DNA of 64,000 bases. Origin: Ligilactobacillus sp900765635 (GTDB taxonomy: Bacteria; Bacillota; Bacilli; Lactobacillales; Lactobacillaceae). The stretch is from the NCBI RefSeq assembly GCF_949152225.1, contig NZ_CASCJC010000001.1, forward strand, positions 806,001 to 870,000, given 5' to 3'. This document shows positions 25,822-33,928 of this stretch, in pieces. Each line of letters starts with the position of its first letter. Position 1 is the stretch's first letter. A program made the position numbers and the translations under genes. The notes under the pieces were generated by a model that was not told where the DNA came from, ran no database searches, and saw only the letters and a program-made list of their open reading frames with translations.

Positions 25822-25862
25822 AAATTGTATATCACAATTTTATAAATTGTATACAGCAATTT
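25822..25862 (+). promoter_or_regulatory. two tandem palindromes upstream of msrA (candidate operator)
   Basis: Two 19-bp copies, AAATTGTATATCACAATTT (25822-25840) and AAATTGTATACAGCAATTT (25844-25862), are each an inverted repeat AAATTG/CAATTT with a 7-bp centre. They repeat every 22 bp, about two helical turns, and lie between a TATACT (25794-25799) and the msrA ribosome site. This looks like a two-dimer repressor site. The regulator is unknown. Confidence 0.6.
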
Positions 25863-25878
25863 ATAGGGGGAGAAACGT

Positions 25879-26400
25879 ATGAAAAAACAAGATACGGCTA
25901 TTTTTGCGGGCGGATGCTTTTGGTGTATGGTAGAACCCTTTGACCAACAACCTGGAATTATTTCGGTTCGCTCTGGATATACCGGAGGCAGTGTGCCTAA
26001 TCCAACTTATGAGGAAGTAAAGAATGGTCAAACTGGTCACACAGAAGCAGTCAAAATTGTCTTTGATCCTACAATTATTAGTTATGAACGTCTAGTAGAG
26101 ATATATTGGCAACAAACTGATCCAACAGATGCTATGGGACAATTTCAAGACCGTGGTAGTAGCTATCGCCCAGTGATTTTTGTTAAAGATGAAGTTCAAC
26201 AGCAAATAGCCTTAAAATCTAAACAAAATTTACAAGCTAGTGGGCGTTTTAAAAAAACAATCGTGACGCAAATTGAACCGGCTACAGCTTTTTATGAAGC
26301 AGAAGAATATCATCAAGATTTCTATAAAAAAGATCAAGTGCGCTATGCTTTTGAAGAAGCTCAGGGACGTCAAGCGTTTAAAGAGAAATATTGGAACTAA
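25879..26400 (+). CDS. msrA: peptide methionine-S-sulfoxide reductase MsrA
   Basis: MsrA repairs the S-epimer of methionine sulfoxide. The catalytic GCFWCMVEPF motif is at residues 12-21, with the active Cys first and the second Cys three residues on. Also present are GYTGGSVPNPTYEEV, GHTEAVKIVFDP and EEYHQDFYKK near the C-terminus. The length of 173 is typical, and there is no MsrB fusion. RBS AGGGGGAG precedes the ATG. The gene heads a possible run msrA-yitT-glycosyltransferase-nfo and lies behind a doubled palindrome that may control it. Confidence 0.96.
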   Translation: MKKQDTAIFAGGCFWCMVEPFDQQPGIISVRSGYTGGSVPNPTYEEVKNGQTGHTEAVKIVFDPTIISYERLVEIYWQQTDPTDAMGQFQDRGSSYRPVIFVKDEVQQQIALKSKQNLQASGRFKKTIVTQIEPATAFYEAEEYHQDFYKKDQVRYAFEEAQGRQAFKEKYWN

Positions 26401-26420
26401 ATTGGAGATGAATTGAGCAG

Positions 26421-27293
26421 ATGGATGAGTTACAAAGTATTTGGAAGCGTCATATTTATATTGCGCGTGCTTCCACGGCCTTTATTTATGGGATTATTGT
26501 GTCAGTTGCGATGAACTTTTTTTGGACACCAGGACATATTTATTCATCGGGAATTACTGGTTTAGCCCAGCTATTAACGACATTGTTAAAAGAAACTAAT
26601 CTACCTTTATCAACGGCGTTTTTACTTTTTGCATTAAATGTGCCTTTGTTTATTTTGGCATGGTTTCAAATTGGACATCGCTTTACAATTTTTACATTTT
26701 TAGCGGTTATTTGTTCAAGTATAATGATTAAAATTATTCAACCAGTGACTTTGACACATGATCCAATTATTTGTGCTATTTTTGGAGCTGCAATTAATGG
26801 ATGGGGCACGGGATTGGCGCTTAAAAATGGTATCTCAACTGGTGGTTTGGATATTTTAGGCTTAACCATTCGTAAACACACGGGGAAAAGTATAGGAACA
26901 ATCAATATTATCTTTAATGCTTTTATTGTACTTGCTGCTGGTTTTGTTTATGGTTGGCCATATGCGTTTTATTCAGCTTTGGGTTTATTTGTTAATGCTA
27001 AGGTTATGGATATGGTTTATACAAGACAACAAAAAATGCAAGTGATGATTGTCACTAGCAAACCTAACTGCGTGGTTGAATGTATTCAAAATCGTATGCG
27101 TAGAGGAATTACGATAGTTCATGGTGCAGAAGGTGCGTATAAGCATGATACAAAGACTATTTTATTTACGGTTATTTCACGTTATGAACAACCAGAATTA
27201 CGTAAGGCCATGGAAGAATCCGATCCACATGCTTTTGTAAGTATTGCAGATAACGTACACATTATGGGGCGCTTTTATGAACCGCAACCATAA
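26421..27293 (+). CDS. YitT family membrane protein (DUF161/DUF2179)
   Basis: The 290-residue protein has five or six membrane helices in the first 200 residues (for example STAFIYGIIVSVAMNFFW; STAFLLFALNVPLFILAWF), including GAAINGWGTGLALKNGISTGGLDILGL, which is characteristic of YitT proteins. A cytoplasmic DUF2179 domain fills the last roughly 85 residues (MIVTSKPNCVVECIQNRMRRG... VHIMGRF). The transport or sensory role of the family is not established. It sits 20 bp after msrA, so cotranscription is likely. Confidence 0.9.
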   Translation: MDELQSIWKRHIYIARASTAFIYGIIVSVAMNFFWTPGHIYSSGITGLAQLLTTLLKETNLPLSTAFLLFALNVPLFILAWFQIGHRFTIFTFLAVICSSIMIKIIQPVTLTHDPIICAIFGAAINGWGTGLALKNGISTGGLDILGLTIRKHTGKSIGTINIIFNAFIVLAAGFVYGWPYAFYSALGLFVNAKVMDMVYTRQQKMQVMIVTSKPNCVVECIQNRMRRGITIVHGAEGAYKHDTKTILFTVISRYEQPELRKAMEESDPHAFVSIADNVHIMGRFYEPQP

Positions 27294-27311
27294 CATGACA
27301 AGGAGGAAAAA

Positions 27312-28271
27312 ATGTCAGCTATCAAAGTCAGCATAGTCGTAGCAATTTATAATGTTGAAGCATATCTGGAAAAATGTTTAACGACCTTGCTTAAACAGAC
27401 TTATCCAAACTATGAATTAATCTTAGTAGACGACGGTAGTAGTGATCGTTGTGGTGAAATTTGTCAGGATTTTAGTCAAAAAAATCCTGCTAAAATTAAA
27501 TACTACCATAAAGAAAATGGTGGTTTGTCTGATGCACGTAATTATGGGTTACAATATGTGACAGGCGATTATGTTTTATTTATTGATTCAGACGATTATG
27601 TTGAAGAAAATATGTTAGAACGTATGGTCTTGATGAGTGCAGATGGGCAAAAAAAGATTGTCGAATGTAATTTTTTATGGGAGTATCCAGATAAAATACG
27701 CACTGATATACGAAAAAGTTATCGCAGTTTAAATGATTATTTAGTTAATGGACGTGTTGTTGCTTGGAACAAGATGTATTTGACTAGTTGGCTTAAAGAA
27801 AGTCAAGTATTGTTTCCTAAAGGAAAGCTTTATGAAGACCAAGCTTTTTTCTTTAAGTTGGTGACTTTTTTAGATAGTATTGATGATGTTGCTATAGATG
27901 AAGCTTGTGAGGTTCACTATGTGCAACGGGGAAATTCAATTTCTTATAGTGAAACTAAACGTATCGCGGATATTTTTTGGATTTATCAAGAAATAATCGA
28001 TTTTTACCAAAATAAGGGTTGTTTAAGGCAATATTTTGCCGAACTTGAGTATCGTTTTAGTCGTAATCTACTAGGAAATGTTTTGTTGCGTAAGGTATTA
28101 AAACTCAAAGATAAAAAACTTAAGCAACAATTATTAACAAGAATATGGAAAAATGTTCATACTTGGTTTCCGGATTGGCGTAAAAATAAGTATCTTAAGA
28201 CTAAAGATAAACAAAATATTTATTTACGTTTATTAAATAAGGTGAGTTATAAATTATTTTATCTATTATGA
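27312..28271 (+). CDS. family 2 glycosyltransferase
   Basis: This is a GT-A fold glycosyltransferase of 319 residues. The N-terminal domain shows VSIVVAIYNVEAYLEKCL, the nucleotide-sugar-binding LVDDGSSDRCGEIC (about 37-50), GGLSDARNYGL and the metal-binding YVLFIDSDDYVEENM (about 88-102). Tyr/Lys-rich helices follow in the C-terminal half, with no membrane segment. It probably adds a sugar to a wall polysaccharide or glycolipid; donor and acceptor are unknown. AAGGAGG precedes the ATG. Confidence 0.9.
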   Translation: MSAIKVSIVVAIYNVEAYLEKCLTTLLKQTYPNYELILVDDGSSDRCGEICQDFSQKNPAKIKYYHKENGGLSDARNYGLQYVTGDYVLFIDSDDYVEENMLERMVLMSADGQKKIVECNFLWEYPDKIRTDIRKSYRSLNDYLVNGRVVAWNKMYLTSWLKESQVLFPKGKLYEDQAFFFKLVTFLDSIDDVAIDEACEVHYVQRGNSISYSETKRIADIFWIYQEIIDFYQNKGCLRQYFAELEYRFSRNLLGNVLLRKVLKLKDKKLKQQLLTRIWKNVHTWFPDWRKNKYLKTKDKQNIYLRLLNKVSYKLFYLL

Positions 28272-28284
28272 GGAGGAATGAGAA

Positions 28285-29187
28285 ATGCTATTAGGTTCAC
28301 ACGTAAGTATGAGTGGCAAAGAGATGTTATTAGGAGCAGCTAAAGAAGCTGCTAGTTATCATGCAAGTACATTTATGATTTATACGGGAGCACCACAAAA
28401 TACGCGACGTAAAGATATTTCTGAAATGAATATTGAAGCCGGCCAAAAATATATGCAAGAAAAAGGATTGAGCAACATTGTGGTTCATGCGCCGTATATC
28501 ATTAATTTAGGTAATACCGTTAAGCCTGAAAATTTTGGCTTTGCAGTAGAATTTTTGCAAGCAGAAGTAATGCGTGCGCAAGCTTTAGGAGCAAAACAAA
28601 TGACGCTTCATCCAGGTGCTCATGTTGGAGCTGGCAGTGATGCAGCTATTAAGAGTATTGCCAAAGGATTAAATGAAGTGCTGACGCAACAACAAGATTT
28701 ACAGATTGCGATTGAAACGATGGCAGGTAAAGGCACTGAAGTCGGGAGAACCTTTGAAGAAATTGCAAAGATGTTTGAACTTGTGACATTTAACGACAAA
28801 TTATCGGTAACTTTGGATACTTGTCACATTAATGATGCTGGCTATAATGTTAAAGAAGACTTTGATGGAGTTTTAAATGAGTTCGATCATATAATAGGAT
28901 TGCAAAATTTAAAAGTTGTACATGTCAATGATTCTAAAAATCCTCAGGGTAGTCATAAAGATCGGCATGAAAATATTGGCTTTGGAACAATTGGTTTTGA
29001 AACATTAAATAAAGTAGTTCATCATCCGCAGTTAAAAGATATTCCTAAGATTATGGAAACTCCATATGTTGGACCAGATAAAAATGATAAGTACGCACCA
29101 TATGCATATGAAATTGCGATGTTTAAAGCTGAACAATTTGATGCAGATTTATTGGATAAAATTTATCAAAATAAAGGTAAACTATAA
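28285..29187 (+). CDS. nfo: endonuclease IV (deoxyribonuclease IV)
   Basis: Nfo is an AP endonuclease acting in base-excision repair. The TIM-barrel zinc-site residues are seen in LGSHVSMSGKEM (about 3), VVHAPYIINL (about 73), TLHPGAHVGAG (about 112), IAIETMAGKGTEVG, VTLDTCHINDAGY (about 180) and VHVNDSKNPQGSHKDRHENIGFG (about 214-236). The length of 300 is slightly longer than E. coli Nfo. GAGGAGG precedes the ATG. Confidence 0.95.
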   Translation: MLLGSHVSMSGKEMLLGAAKEAASYHASTFMIYTGAPQNTRRKDISEMNIEAGQKYMQEKGLSNIVVHAPYIINLGNTVKPENFGFAVEFLQAEVMRAQALGAKQMTLHPGAHVGAGSDAAIKSIAKGLNEVLTQQQDLQIAIETMAGKGTEVGRTFEEIAKMFELVTFNDKLSVTLDTCHINDAGYNVKEDFDGVLNEFDHIIGLQNLKVVHVNDSKNPQGSHKDRHENIGFGTIGFETLNKVVHHPQLKDIPKIMETPYVGPDKNDKYAPYAYEIAMFKAEQFDADLLDKIYQNKGKL

Positions 29188-29190
29188 ATA

Positions 29191-29236
29191 AAAAATAAGC
29201 ACGGACCTGGTTTTTCAGGTGTGTGCTTATTTTTTT
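29191..29236. terminator. bidirectional terminator between nfo and the DUF299 gene
   Basis: AAAAATAAGCAC (29191-29202) pairs with GTGCTTATTTTT (29223-29234), and the inner ACCTG/CAGGT extends the stem. It works for both convergent genes. Confidence 0.9.
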
Positions 29237-30050
29237 AATTTGCTAAACTTTCCATAATTAAGGTTGCAGTTTCTTCAATTGATTTATGTGCAACGTTAAT
29301 TGATAGGCATCCTAGTTTTTTATAAAGTTCATCTGCAAAGTTAAGTTCTGCTTTGATGTTATCAACGTTTGAATAAACGGTATCTGGATCAAGACCATAC
29401 GAAATCATTCTATTTCTGCGAATATCATTTAAGACAGAAACATCGTTTGTTAAGCCAATTATTTTTTTAGGATCGACTTGATAGATTTCTTCGGGAATTT
29501 TGGTTTTAGGAACAAGTGGCAAATTAGCAACTTTATAACCGCGATTAGCTAGGTATAATGAAAGAGGCGTCTTAGATGTGCGTGATACACCTAATAAAAC
29601 GATATCGGCTTTCAAAAAACCAGCAGGATCTTTACCGTCATCATAAGTTACAGCAAACTCAATGGCTTCAATCCGATTGAAATATTCCTTATCGGTATTA
29701 TGATTCATACCCGCTTGATGTAGAGGTTCACATTTGGTACGTTTAGAAAATTTAGTGATTAAGTCTGAAATAATATCATAAGAATCTAGGTTGTTTTCTT
29801 GACAAAAATTAGCAACGTAATCTGCTAGTTTGTCTACAACTAAACTATAAACAACAAATGCTTGTTCACGTTTAGCCTGTTTTAAAATACCATCAAGCAA
29901 TGAAGTCGTACGTGTAAGAGGGAAACGTTTAATATTAAAAATAGCATCAGGAAATTGGACCATGGCTGCTTGTACAAGATTAAAACCAGTTTCACCAAGT
30001 GAATCAGAGATGATGAACAAAGGAACTTTAGTTGGCGTTTTTTCTGACAT
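29235..30050 (-). CDS. DUF299 kinase/pyrophosphorylase (PPDK or PEP-synthase regulator type)
   Basis: The 271-residue protein belongs to the YqfL/PpsR family, whose characterised members both phosphorylate and dephosphorylate a Thr of pyruvate phosphate dikinase or PEP synthase. Seen are the N-terminal IISDSLGETGFNLVQAAMVQF, HQAGMNH-type residues near 120, the P-loop-like ADIVLLGVSRTSKTPLSLYLA (about 152-172) and NLPLVPKTKIPEEIYQVD. I chose ATG 30050 with GAAGG upstream; an ATG at 30068 lies before that site. No PPDK or PEP-synthase gene is in the window. In Bacillus the homologue lies by glyQS, and glyQS is 5 kb away here. Confidence 0.9.
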   Translation of the reverse strand: MSEKTPTKVPLFIISDSLGETGFNLVQAAMVQFPDAIFNIKRFPLTRTTSLLDGILKQAKREQAFVVYSLVVDKLADYVANFCQENNLDSYDIISDLITKFSKRTKCEPLHQAGMNHNTDKEYFNRIEAIEFAVTYDDGKDPAGFLKADIVLLGVSRTSKTPLSLYLANRGYKVANLPLVPKTKIPEEIYQVDPKKIIGLTNDVSVLNDIRRNRMISYGLDPDTVYSNVDNIKAELNFADELYKKLGCLSINVAHKSIEETATLIMESLAN

Positions 30051-30192
30051 AAAAAAACCTTCTTTCATAAAGTACTATAATTAGATTATATCCGTTTTCA
30101 CATTTCTTCTCAAACAGATTTAAAGTTTATTAAAGAACTAATGAAGTTTTAGAGAAGACTAAAAATAATTTGCGTAATTTATTAAAGTTTTA

Positions 30193-30221
30193 TTGACGTT
30201 GTATTTACCATTAGTTATAAT
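30193..30221 (+). promoter_or_regulatory. promoter of rpsU
   Basis: TTGACG (30193-30198), a 17-bp spacer and TATAAT (30216-30221) match sigma-A. The message has an 80-nt leader before the rpsU ATG. Confidence 0.82.
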
Positions 30222-30300
30222 GGAAAAGAACTGTTGAGTTTTGTTAGTTTAATACAATTTAAGACGGTTACATTTTTAGCTCGGAGGGAGGGAAATCACC

Positions 30301-30486
30301 ATGTCAAAAACAGTCGTTCGTAAAAACGAATCTCTTGATGACGCTCTTCGTCGCTTCAAACGTTCCGTTTCAAAAACAGGTACTTTGCAAGAATATCGGA
30401 AACGTGAATTTTACGAGAAGCCAAGTGTAAAACGTAAGAAAAAATCCGAAGCAGCAAGAAAGCGTAAAAATAAGCGTCGTTTCTAG
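30301..30486 (+). CDS. rpsU: 30S ribosomal protein S21
   Basis: S21 is a small, very basic protein (61 residues) of the 30S platform. The sequence starts SKTVVRKNESLDDALRRFKRS and ends in a Lys/Arg-rich tail (KRKKKSEAARKRKNKRRF), as in Firmicute S21. A strong GGAGGGAGGG ribosome site precedes the ATG. yqeY follows within 22 bp, the order also seen in Bacillus. Confidence 0.96.
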   Translation: MSKTVVRKNESLDDALRRFKRSVSKTGTLQEYRKREFYEKPSVKRKKKSEAARKRKNKRRF

Positions 30487-30508
30487 TTTCTAGAGGGAGG
30501 CAAATGTG

Positions 30509-30952
30509 ATGAGTTTATTAGCATCATTACAAAAAGATATGGTGGCTGCGATGAAAGCTAAGGATAAAGAAACCTTAGGGACCATTCGAATGTTAAAAGC
30601 TGCCGTAACAAACGAGCAAATTAATGTAGGACATGATTTGACTGCTGATGAAGAAGTTAGTGTGTTGGCTCGTGAGTTAAAACAACGCAAGGATTCTTTG
30701 GAAGAATTCAAAGCTGCCAATCGGAGCGATTCGGTTGCTAAGTTAGAAGCCGAAATTAAAGTCGTTGAAAGTTACTTACCAAAGCAATTGAGTGCAGATG
30801 AAGTGAAGACCGTAGTTGAAGAAACGATTCAAGAAGTAGGTGCGACTTCAAAAGCTGATTTTGGTAAAGTGATGGGCGTTTTGATGCCAAAACTTAAAGG
30901 TAAAGCTGATGGTAAATTGGTCAATCAAATCGTTAAAGAGCTATTAAGTTAG
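30509..30952 (+). CDS. GatB/YqeY domain protein
   Basis: The 147-residue YqeY-type protein is all helical. It resembles the tRNA-binding tail domain of GatB but stands alone. Seen are MKAKDKETLGTIRMLKAAVTNEQI, ELKQRKDSLEEFKAANR, ESYLPKQLSADEV and the closing KVMGVLMPKLKGKADGKLVNQIVKE, all family marks. AGAGGGAGG lies 8 bp before the ATG at 30509; the GTG at 30506 is the alternative. The function in the cell is not settled; a role near tRNA or amidotransferase is inferred. Confidence 0.92.
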   Translation: MSLLASLQKDMVAAMKAKDKETLGTIRMLKAAVTNEQINVGHDLTADEEVSVLARELKQRKDSLEEFKAANRSDSVAKLEAEIKVVESYLPKQLSADEVKTVVEETIQEVGATSKADFGKVMGVLMPKLKGKADGKLVNQIVKELLS

Positions 30953-30957
30953 ACAAT

Positions 30958-30991
30958 AAAAAAGAGTCTTGGATATCCAAGGCTCTTTTTT
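30958..30991 (+). terminator. terminator after yqeY
   Basis: AAAAAAGAGTCTTGG pairs with CCAAGGCTCTTTTTT with one T-G wobble, around the ATAT loop. Confidence 0.88.
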
Positions 30992-31084
30992 ATGTGCAGA
31001 AAAGATAATTACGCAAGACTAGTTAAAACCTTGATTATATGATATATTAACAATATGAAATGCAACTAAAGGAGTCTTGATCTT

Positions 31085-32080
31085 TTGTCAAATCAACGAG
31101 TAATTGAAAAAAAATTTTATTTGCCCGATCCAAACTTAGAAGTTGCTTTGTTTGGTGTTAATGATAAATATTTAAAATTATTAGAAGAGGGCCAAAATGT
31201 TATCATTAAACCAGGTTCAGAAATTGTTAAGATTTCAGGAAAAGAAGATGACGTTATTTTAACGCGTGAAATTTTAAATGAGTTAACCAATCTTTTACAA
31301 CAAGGTATTCGATTAGGCAGTGCGGATTTTGTTTCGGCCTTAAAAATGGCTCAAAGAGGAACGTTAGAGTATTTTCAAGATTTATATACGACTACTTTGT
31401 TAAAAGATTATCGTGGCCGTGCGATTCGAGTCAAAAATTATGGTCAAAGGCAATATGTTCAAGCGGTACGTAATAATGATTTAGTTTTTGGGATTGGTCC
31501 GGCTGGAACTGGAAAAACCTTCTTAGCGGTTGTGATGGCGGTAGCTGCTTTAAAAAGGAAAGAAGTTGAGCGCTTGATTTTGACGAGACCAGCAGTTGAA
31601 GCAGGCGAGTCACTAGGTTTTTTACCCGGTGATTTGAAAGAAAAAGTCGATCCCTACTTACGTCCAGTGTATGATGCTTTGCACACTATTTTAGGTGCAG
31701 AACATACAGAACGTTTGATTGAACGTGGAATTATTGAAATAGCTCCTTTGGCATATATGCGTGGGCGAACATTAGATAATGCGTTTGTAATTTTAGATGA
31801 AGCACAAAACACCACTAGAGCACAAATGAAGATGTTTTTGACTCGCTTAGGATTTGGATCAAAGATGATTATTAATGGTGATAAGACACAAATTGATTTA
31901 CCTAAAGGGCATAAACAAAGTGGACTAGTTGATGCACAAAGAATTTTACAAGGCTTAGCTAACATTGAATTTGTAACTTTTGACGCAGCTGATGTTGTTC
32001 GTCATCCCGTGGTTGCACAAATTATCGATGCTTATGCAAATGTGGGACAAGAATTTAAAGAAGAAAAAGAGGAAGCATAA
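31085..32080 (+). CDS. phoH: PhoH family ATPase
   Basis: This is a PhoH-like P-loop NTPase of 331 residues. A KH-like RNA-binding N-terminus occupies about 1-110. Walker A GPAGTGKTFLAV (about 138-149), LTRPAVEAGESLGFLPGDL and Walker B FVILDEAQNTTRAQMKMFLTR (about 234-254) follow. It starts at TTG 31085, with AAAGGAG about 10 bp upstream; no ATG suits. The stop overlaps the ybeY ATG (TAATG). PhoH-YbeY pairs are typical and point to a role in rRNA or RNA processing; the exact activity of PhoH is inferred. Confidence 0.93.
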   Translation: MSNQRVIEKKFYLPDPNLEVALFGVNDKYLKLLEEGQNVIIKPGSEIVKISGKEDDVILTREILNELTNLLQQGIRLGSADFVSALKMAQRGTLEYFQDLYTTTLLKDYRGRAIRVKNYGQRQYVQAVRNNDLVFGIGPAGTGKTFLAVVMAVAALKRKEVERLILTRPAVEAGESLGFLPGDLKEKVDPYLRPVYDALHTILGAEHTERLIERGIIEIAPLAYMRGRTLDNAFVILDEAQNTTRAQMKMFLTRLGFGSKMIINGDKTQIDLPKGHKQSGLVDAQRILQGLANIEFVTFDAADVVRHPVVAQIIDAYANVGQEFKEEKEEA

Positions 32081-32559
32081 TGGAATTAGCAATTTTTGAT
32101 GAAACTAAACAAGTTTCACCCGAATGGATAAAATTAATCGAAGATGTTTTGAATTATGCTGGCGATTACCTAAAATTACCAAAAGATACAGAAATGTCAG
32201 TGACATTGATGGATAATGAAGCGATTCATCAAATTAATAAGCAGTATCGTGGGGTAGATAAACCCACTGATGTAATCAGTTTTGCGATTGAGGAAAACGA
32301 TCCAACGGAAGTACCAATTATTCTTCCAGATGATGATGAGTTTGATTTGCCAAGAAATATTGGTGATATCATGGTTTCAGTTGACAAAGTTATTGAACAA
32401 GCAAAATATCTGGGACATTCACCCCAACGTGAATTAGGCTTTTTGGTAGTTCATGGTTTTTTACATTTAAATGGATACGACCATATGAATGATGCAGACG
32501 AAGCAGAGATGTTTGGTTTGCAGCGTGAAATTTTGGATGCATATGGACTTAAAAGATAA
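32080..32559 (+). CDS. ybeY: endoribonuclease YbeY
   Basis: YbeY is a zinc-dependent RNase needed for 16S rRNA 3' end maturation and ribosome quality control. The zinc site VHGFLHLNGYDH (HxxxHxxxxxH, about 124-135) is intact. MSVTLMDNEAIHQINKQYRGVDKPTDVISFA precedes it. The length of 159 is usual. It begins within the phoH stop codon and is translationally coupled to it. Confidence 0.95.
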   Translation: MELAIFDETKQVSPEWIKLIEDVLNYAGDYLKLPKDTEMSVTLMDNEAIHQINKQYRGVDKPTDVISFAIEENDPTEVPIILPDDDEFDLPRNIGDIMVSVDKVIEQAKYLGHSPQRELGFLVVHGFLHLNGYDHMNDADEAEMFGLQREILDAYGLKR

Positions 32560-32950
32560 AGAAAAAAAAGCCAGATTGATTTGGAAGAATCAAACATTCT
32601 GTGAATCATTGCGCCATGCATGGGATGGAATAGTCGCTGTGTTTAAAGATGAACGCAATTTTAGATTTGACGTCTTTTCTCTAATCTTGGTCGTAATTAT
32701 GGGAATATGGTTGCAAGTTTCAATGATGGAATGGTTATGGCTTTTGCTAGCATCATTTGCTGTTCTAATTAGTGAAGTTTGGAATACAGCAATTGAAAAT
32801 GTAGTTGATTTGGCAACTTGCTATGAACGGCGGCCGTTAGCGAAGAAAGCTAAAGATATGGCGGCTGGTGCAGTATTGTTATCTGCTTTTTTTGCACTAA
32901 TTGTTGCCGGAATTATTTTTGTTCCTAAATTATGGGGAATTTTGTTTTGA
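32543..32950 (+). CDS. dgkA: diacylglycerol/undecaprenol kinase family protein
   Basis: This is an integral membrane lipid kinase. In Firmicutes the homologue DgkA phosphorylates undecaprenol. The family motif EVWNTAIENVVDLA (about 77-90) is clear, flanked by membrane helices at about 40-60, 62-78 and 110-132; an amphipathic N-terminal region has FKDERNFRFDV. The start is uncertain: ATG 32543 (MDLKDKEKK) or ATG 32537, both inside the end of ybeY (overlap about 17 bp) and both with a weak ribosome site, so translation probably depends on ybeY. Confidence 0.87.
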   Translation: MDLKDKEKKARLIWKNQTFCESLRHAWDGIVAVFKDERNFRFDVFSLILVVIMGIWLQVSMMEWLWLLLASFAVLISEVWNTAIENVVDLATCYERRPLAKKAKDMAAGAVLLSAFFALIVAGIIFVPKLWGILF

Positions 32951-32970
32951 GTTAAGAAAGGAATTTTAAA

Positions 32971-33873
32971 GTGAGTAATGAATTTCGTTCGGGGTTTGTG
33001 GCGATTTTAGGTCGTCCTAACGTCGGAAAATCGACATTTTTAAATAAAGTTATCGGTCAAAAGATTGCGATTATGAGTGACAAAGCACAAACGACGCGCA
33101 ATAAGATTCAAGGGATTTATACAACAAAGGATGCGCAGATTGTCTTTATTGATACACCAGGGATTCACAAGCCCCAAAGTCGCTTAGGTGATTTTATGGT
33201 AGAATCTGCTTTATCAACTTTAAATGAAGTTGACGCAATCTTGTTTATGGTTAATGCTACACAAAAGCGTGGACGTGGAGATGATTTTATCATCGAACGT
33301 TTAAAAAATGTCAATAAACCAATTTATTTAGTGATTAATAAAATTGATCAGGTTCATCCTAATGATTTGCTACCATTAGTAGATGACTATAAAGATACCT
33401 TAGATTATAAAGAAATCTATCCTATATCAGCACTGCAAGGAAACAATGTCGATGAATTAGTTGCTAATTTGATTAAGGATTTACCACAAGGACCGCAATT
33501 TTATCCAGAGGATCAAATTACCGATCATCCAGAACGCTTTATAGCGGGGGAATTGATTCGTGAAAAAGTTTTACAATTGACACGAGAAGAAGTTCCACAT
33601 TCAGTAGCCGTTGTAGTAGAAAGAATTTATCGTGAAGACGAACAAAAAGTGCATGTACAAGCTACCATTATTGTAGAACGCAAGAGTCAAAAAGGAATTA
33701 TTATCGGTAAAGGCGGGCAAATGTTGCGTAAAATCGGGACTTTAGCGCGCAAAGATATTGAAAAGATGCTTGGTGATAAGATTTATCTAGAACTTTGGGT
33801 AAAAGTTCAACCTAAATGGAAGGATAAAAAAGCAGATTTACAGGCATTTGGATATCGGCAAGACGATTATTAA
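32971..33873 (+). CDS. era: GTPase Era
   Basis: Era is a 300-residue GTPase for 30S assembly. G1 GRPNVGKSTFLN (about 14-25), G2 around TTRNKIQGI, G3 DTPGIHK (about 61), G4 NKID (about 124) and G5 ISALQG are all present. A C-terminal KH domain carries GIIIGKGGQMLRKIG (about 246-260). The GTG start has AAAGGAAT upstream. The phoH-ybeY-dgkA-era-recO order is the standard Firmicute cluster. A small hairpin after the gene (GGC/GCC with TTTTT, 33877-33910) may partly terminate. Confidence 0.96.
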   Translation: MSNEFRSGFVAILGRPNVGKSTFLNKVIGQKIAIMSDKAQTTRNKIQGIYTTKDAQIVFIDTPGIHKPQSRLGDFMVESALSTLNEVDAILFMVNATQKRGRGDDFIIERLKNVNKPIYLVINKIDQVHPNDLLPLVDDYKDTLDYKEIYPISALQGNNVDELVANLIKDLPQGPQFYPEDQITDHPERFIAGELIREKVLQLTREEVPHSVAVVVERIYREDEQKVHVQATIIVERKSQKGIIIGKGGQMLRKIGTLARKDIEKMLGDKIYLELWVKVQPKWKDKKADLQAFGYRQDDY

Positions 33874-33875
33874 TG

Positions 33876-33910
33876 AAAAAGGCTAGATCGAGTTGATCTT
33901 GCCTTTTTAT
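33876..33910 (+). terminator. hairpin between era and recO
   Basis: AAAAAGGC pairs with GCCTTTTT, with inner GATC/GATC pairing. It ends just before the recO ribosome site, so partial termination is likely rather than a full stop. Confidence 0.65.
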
Positions 33911-33928
33911 TTAAGGAGGCAAGTGATT

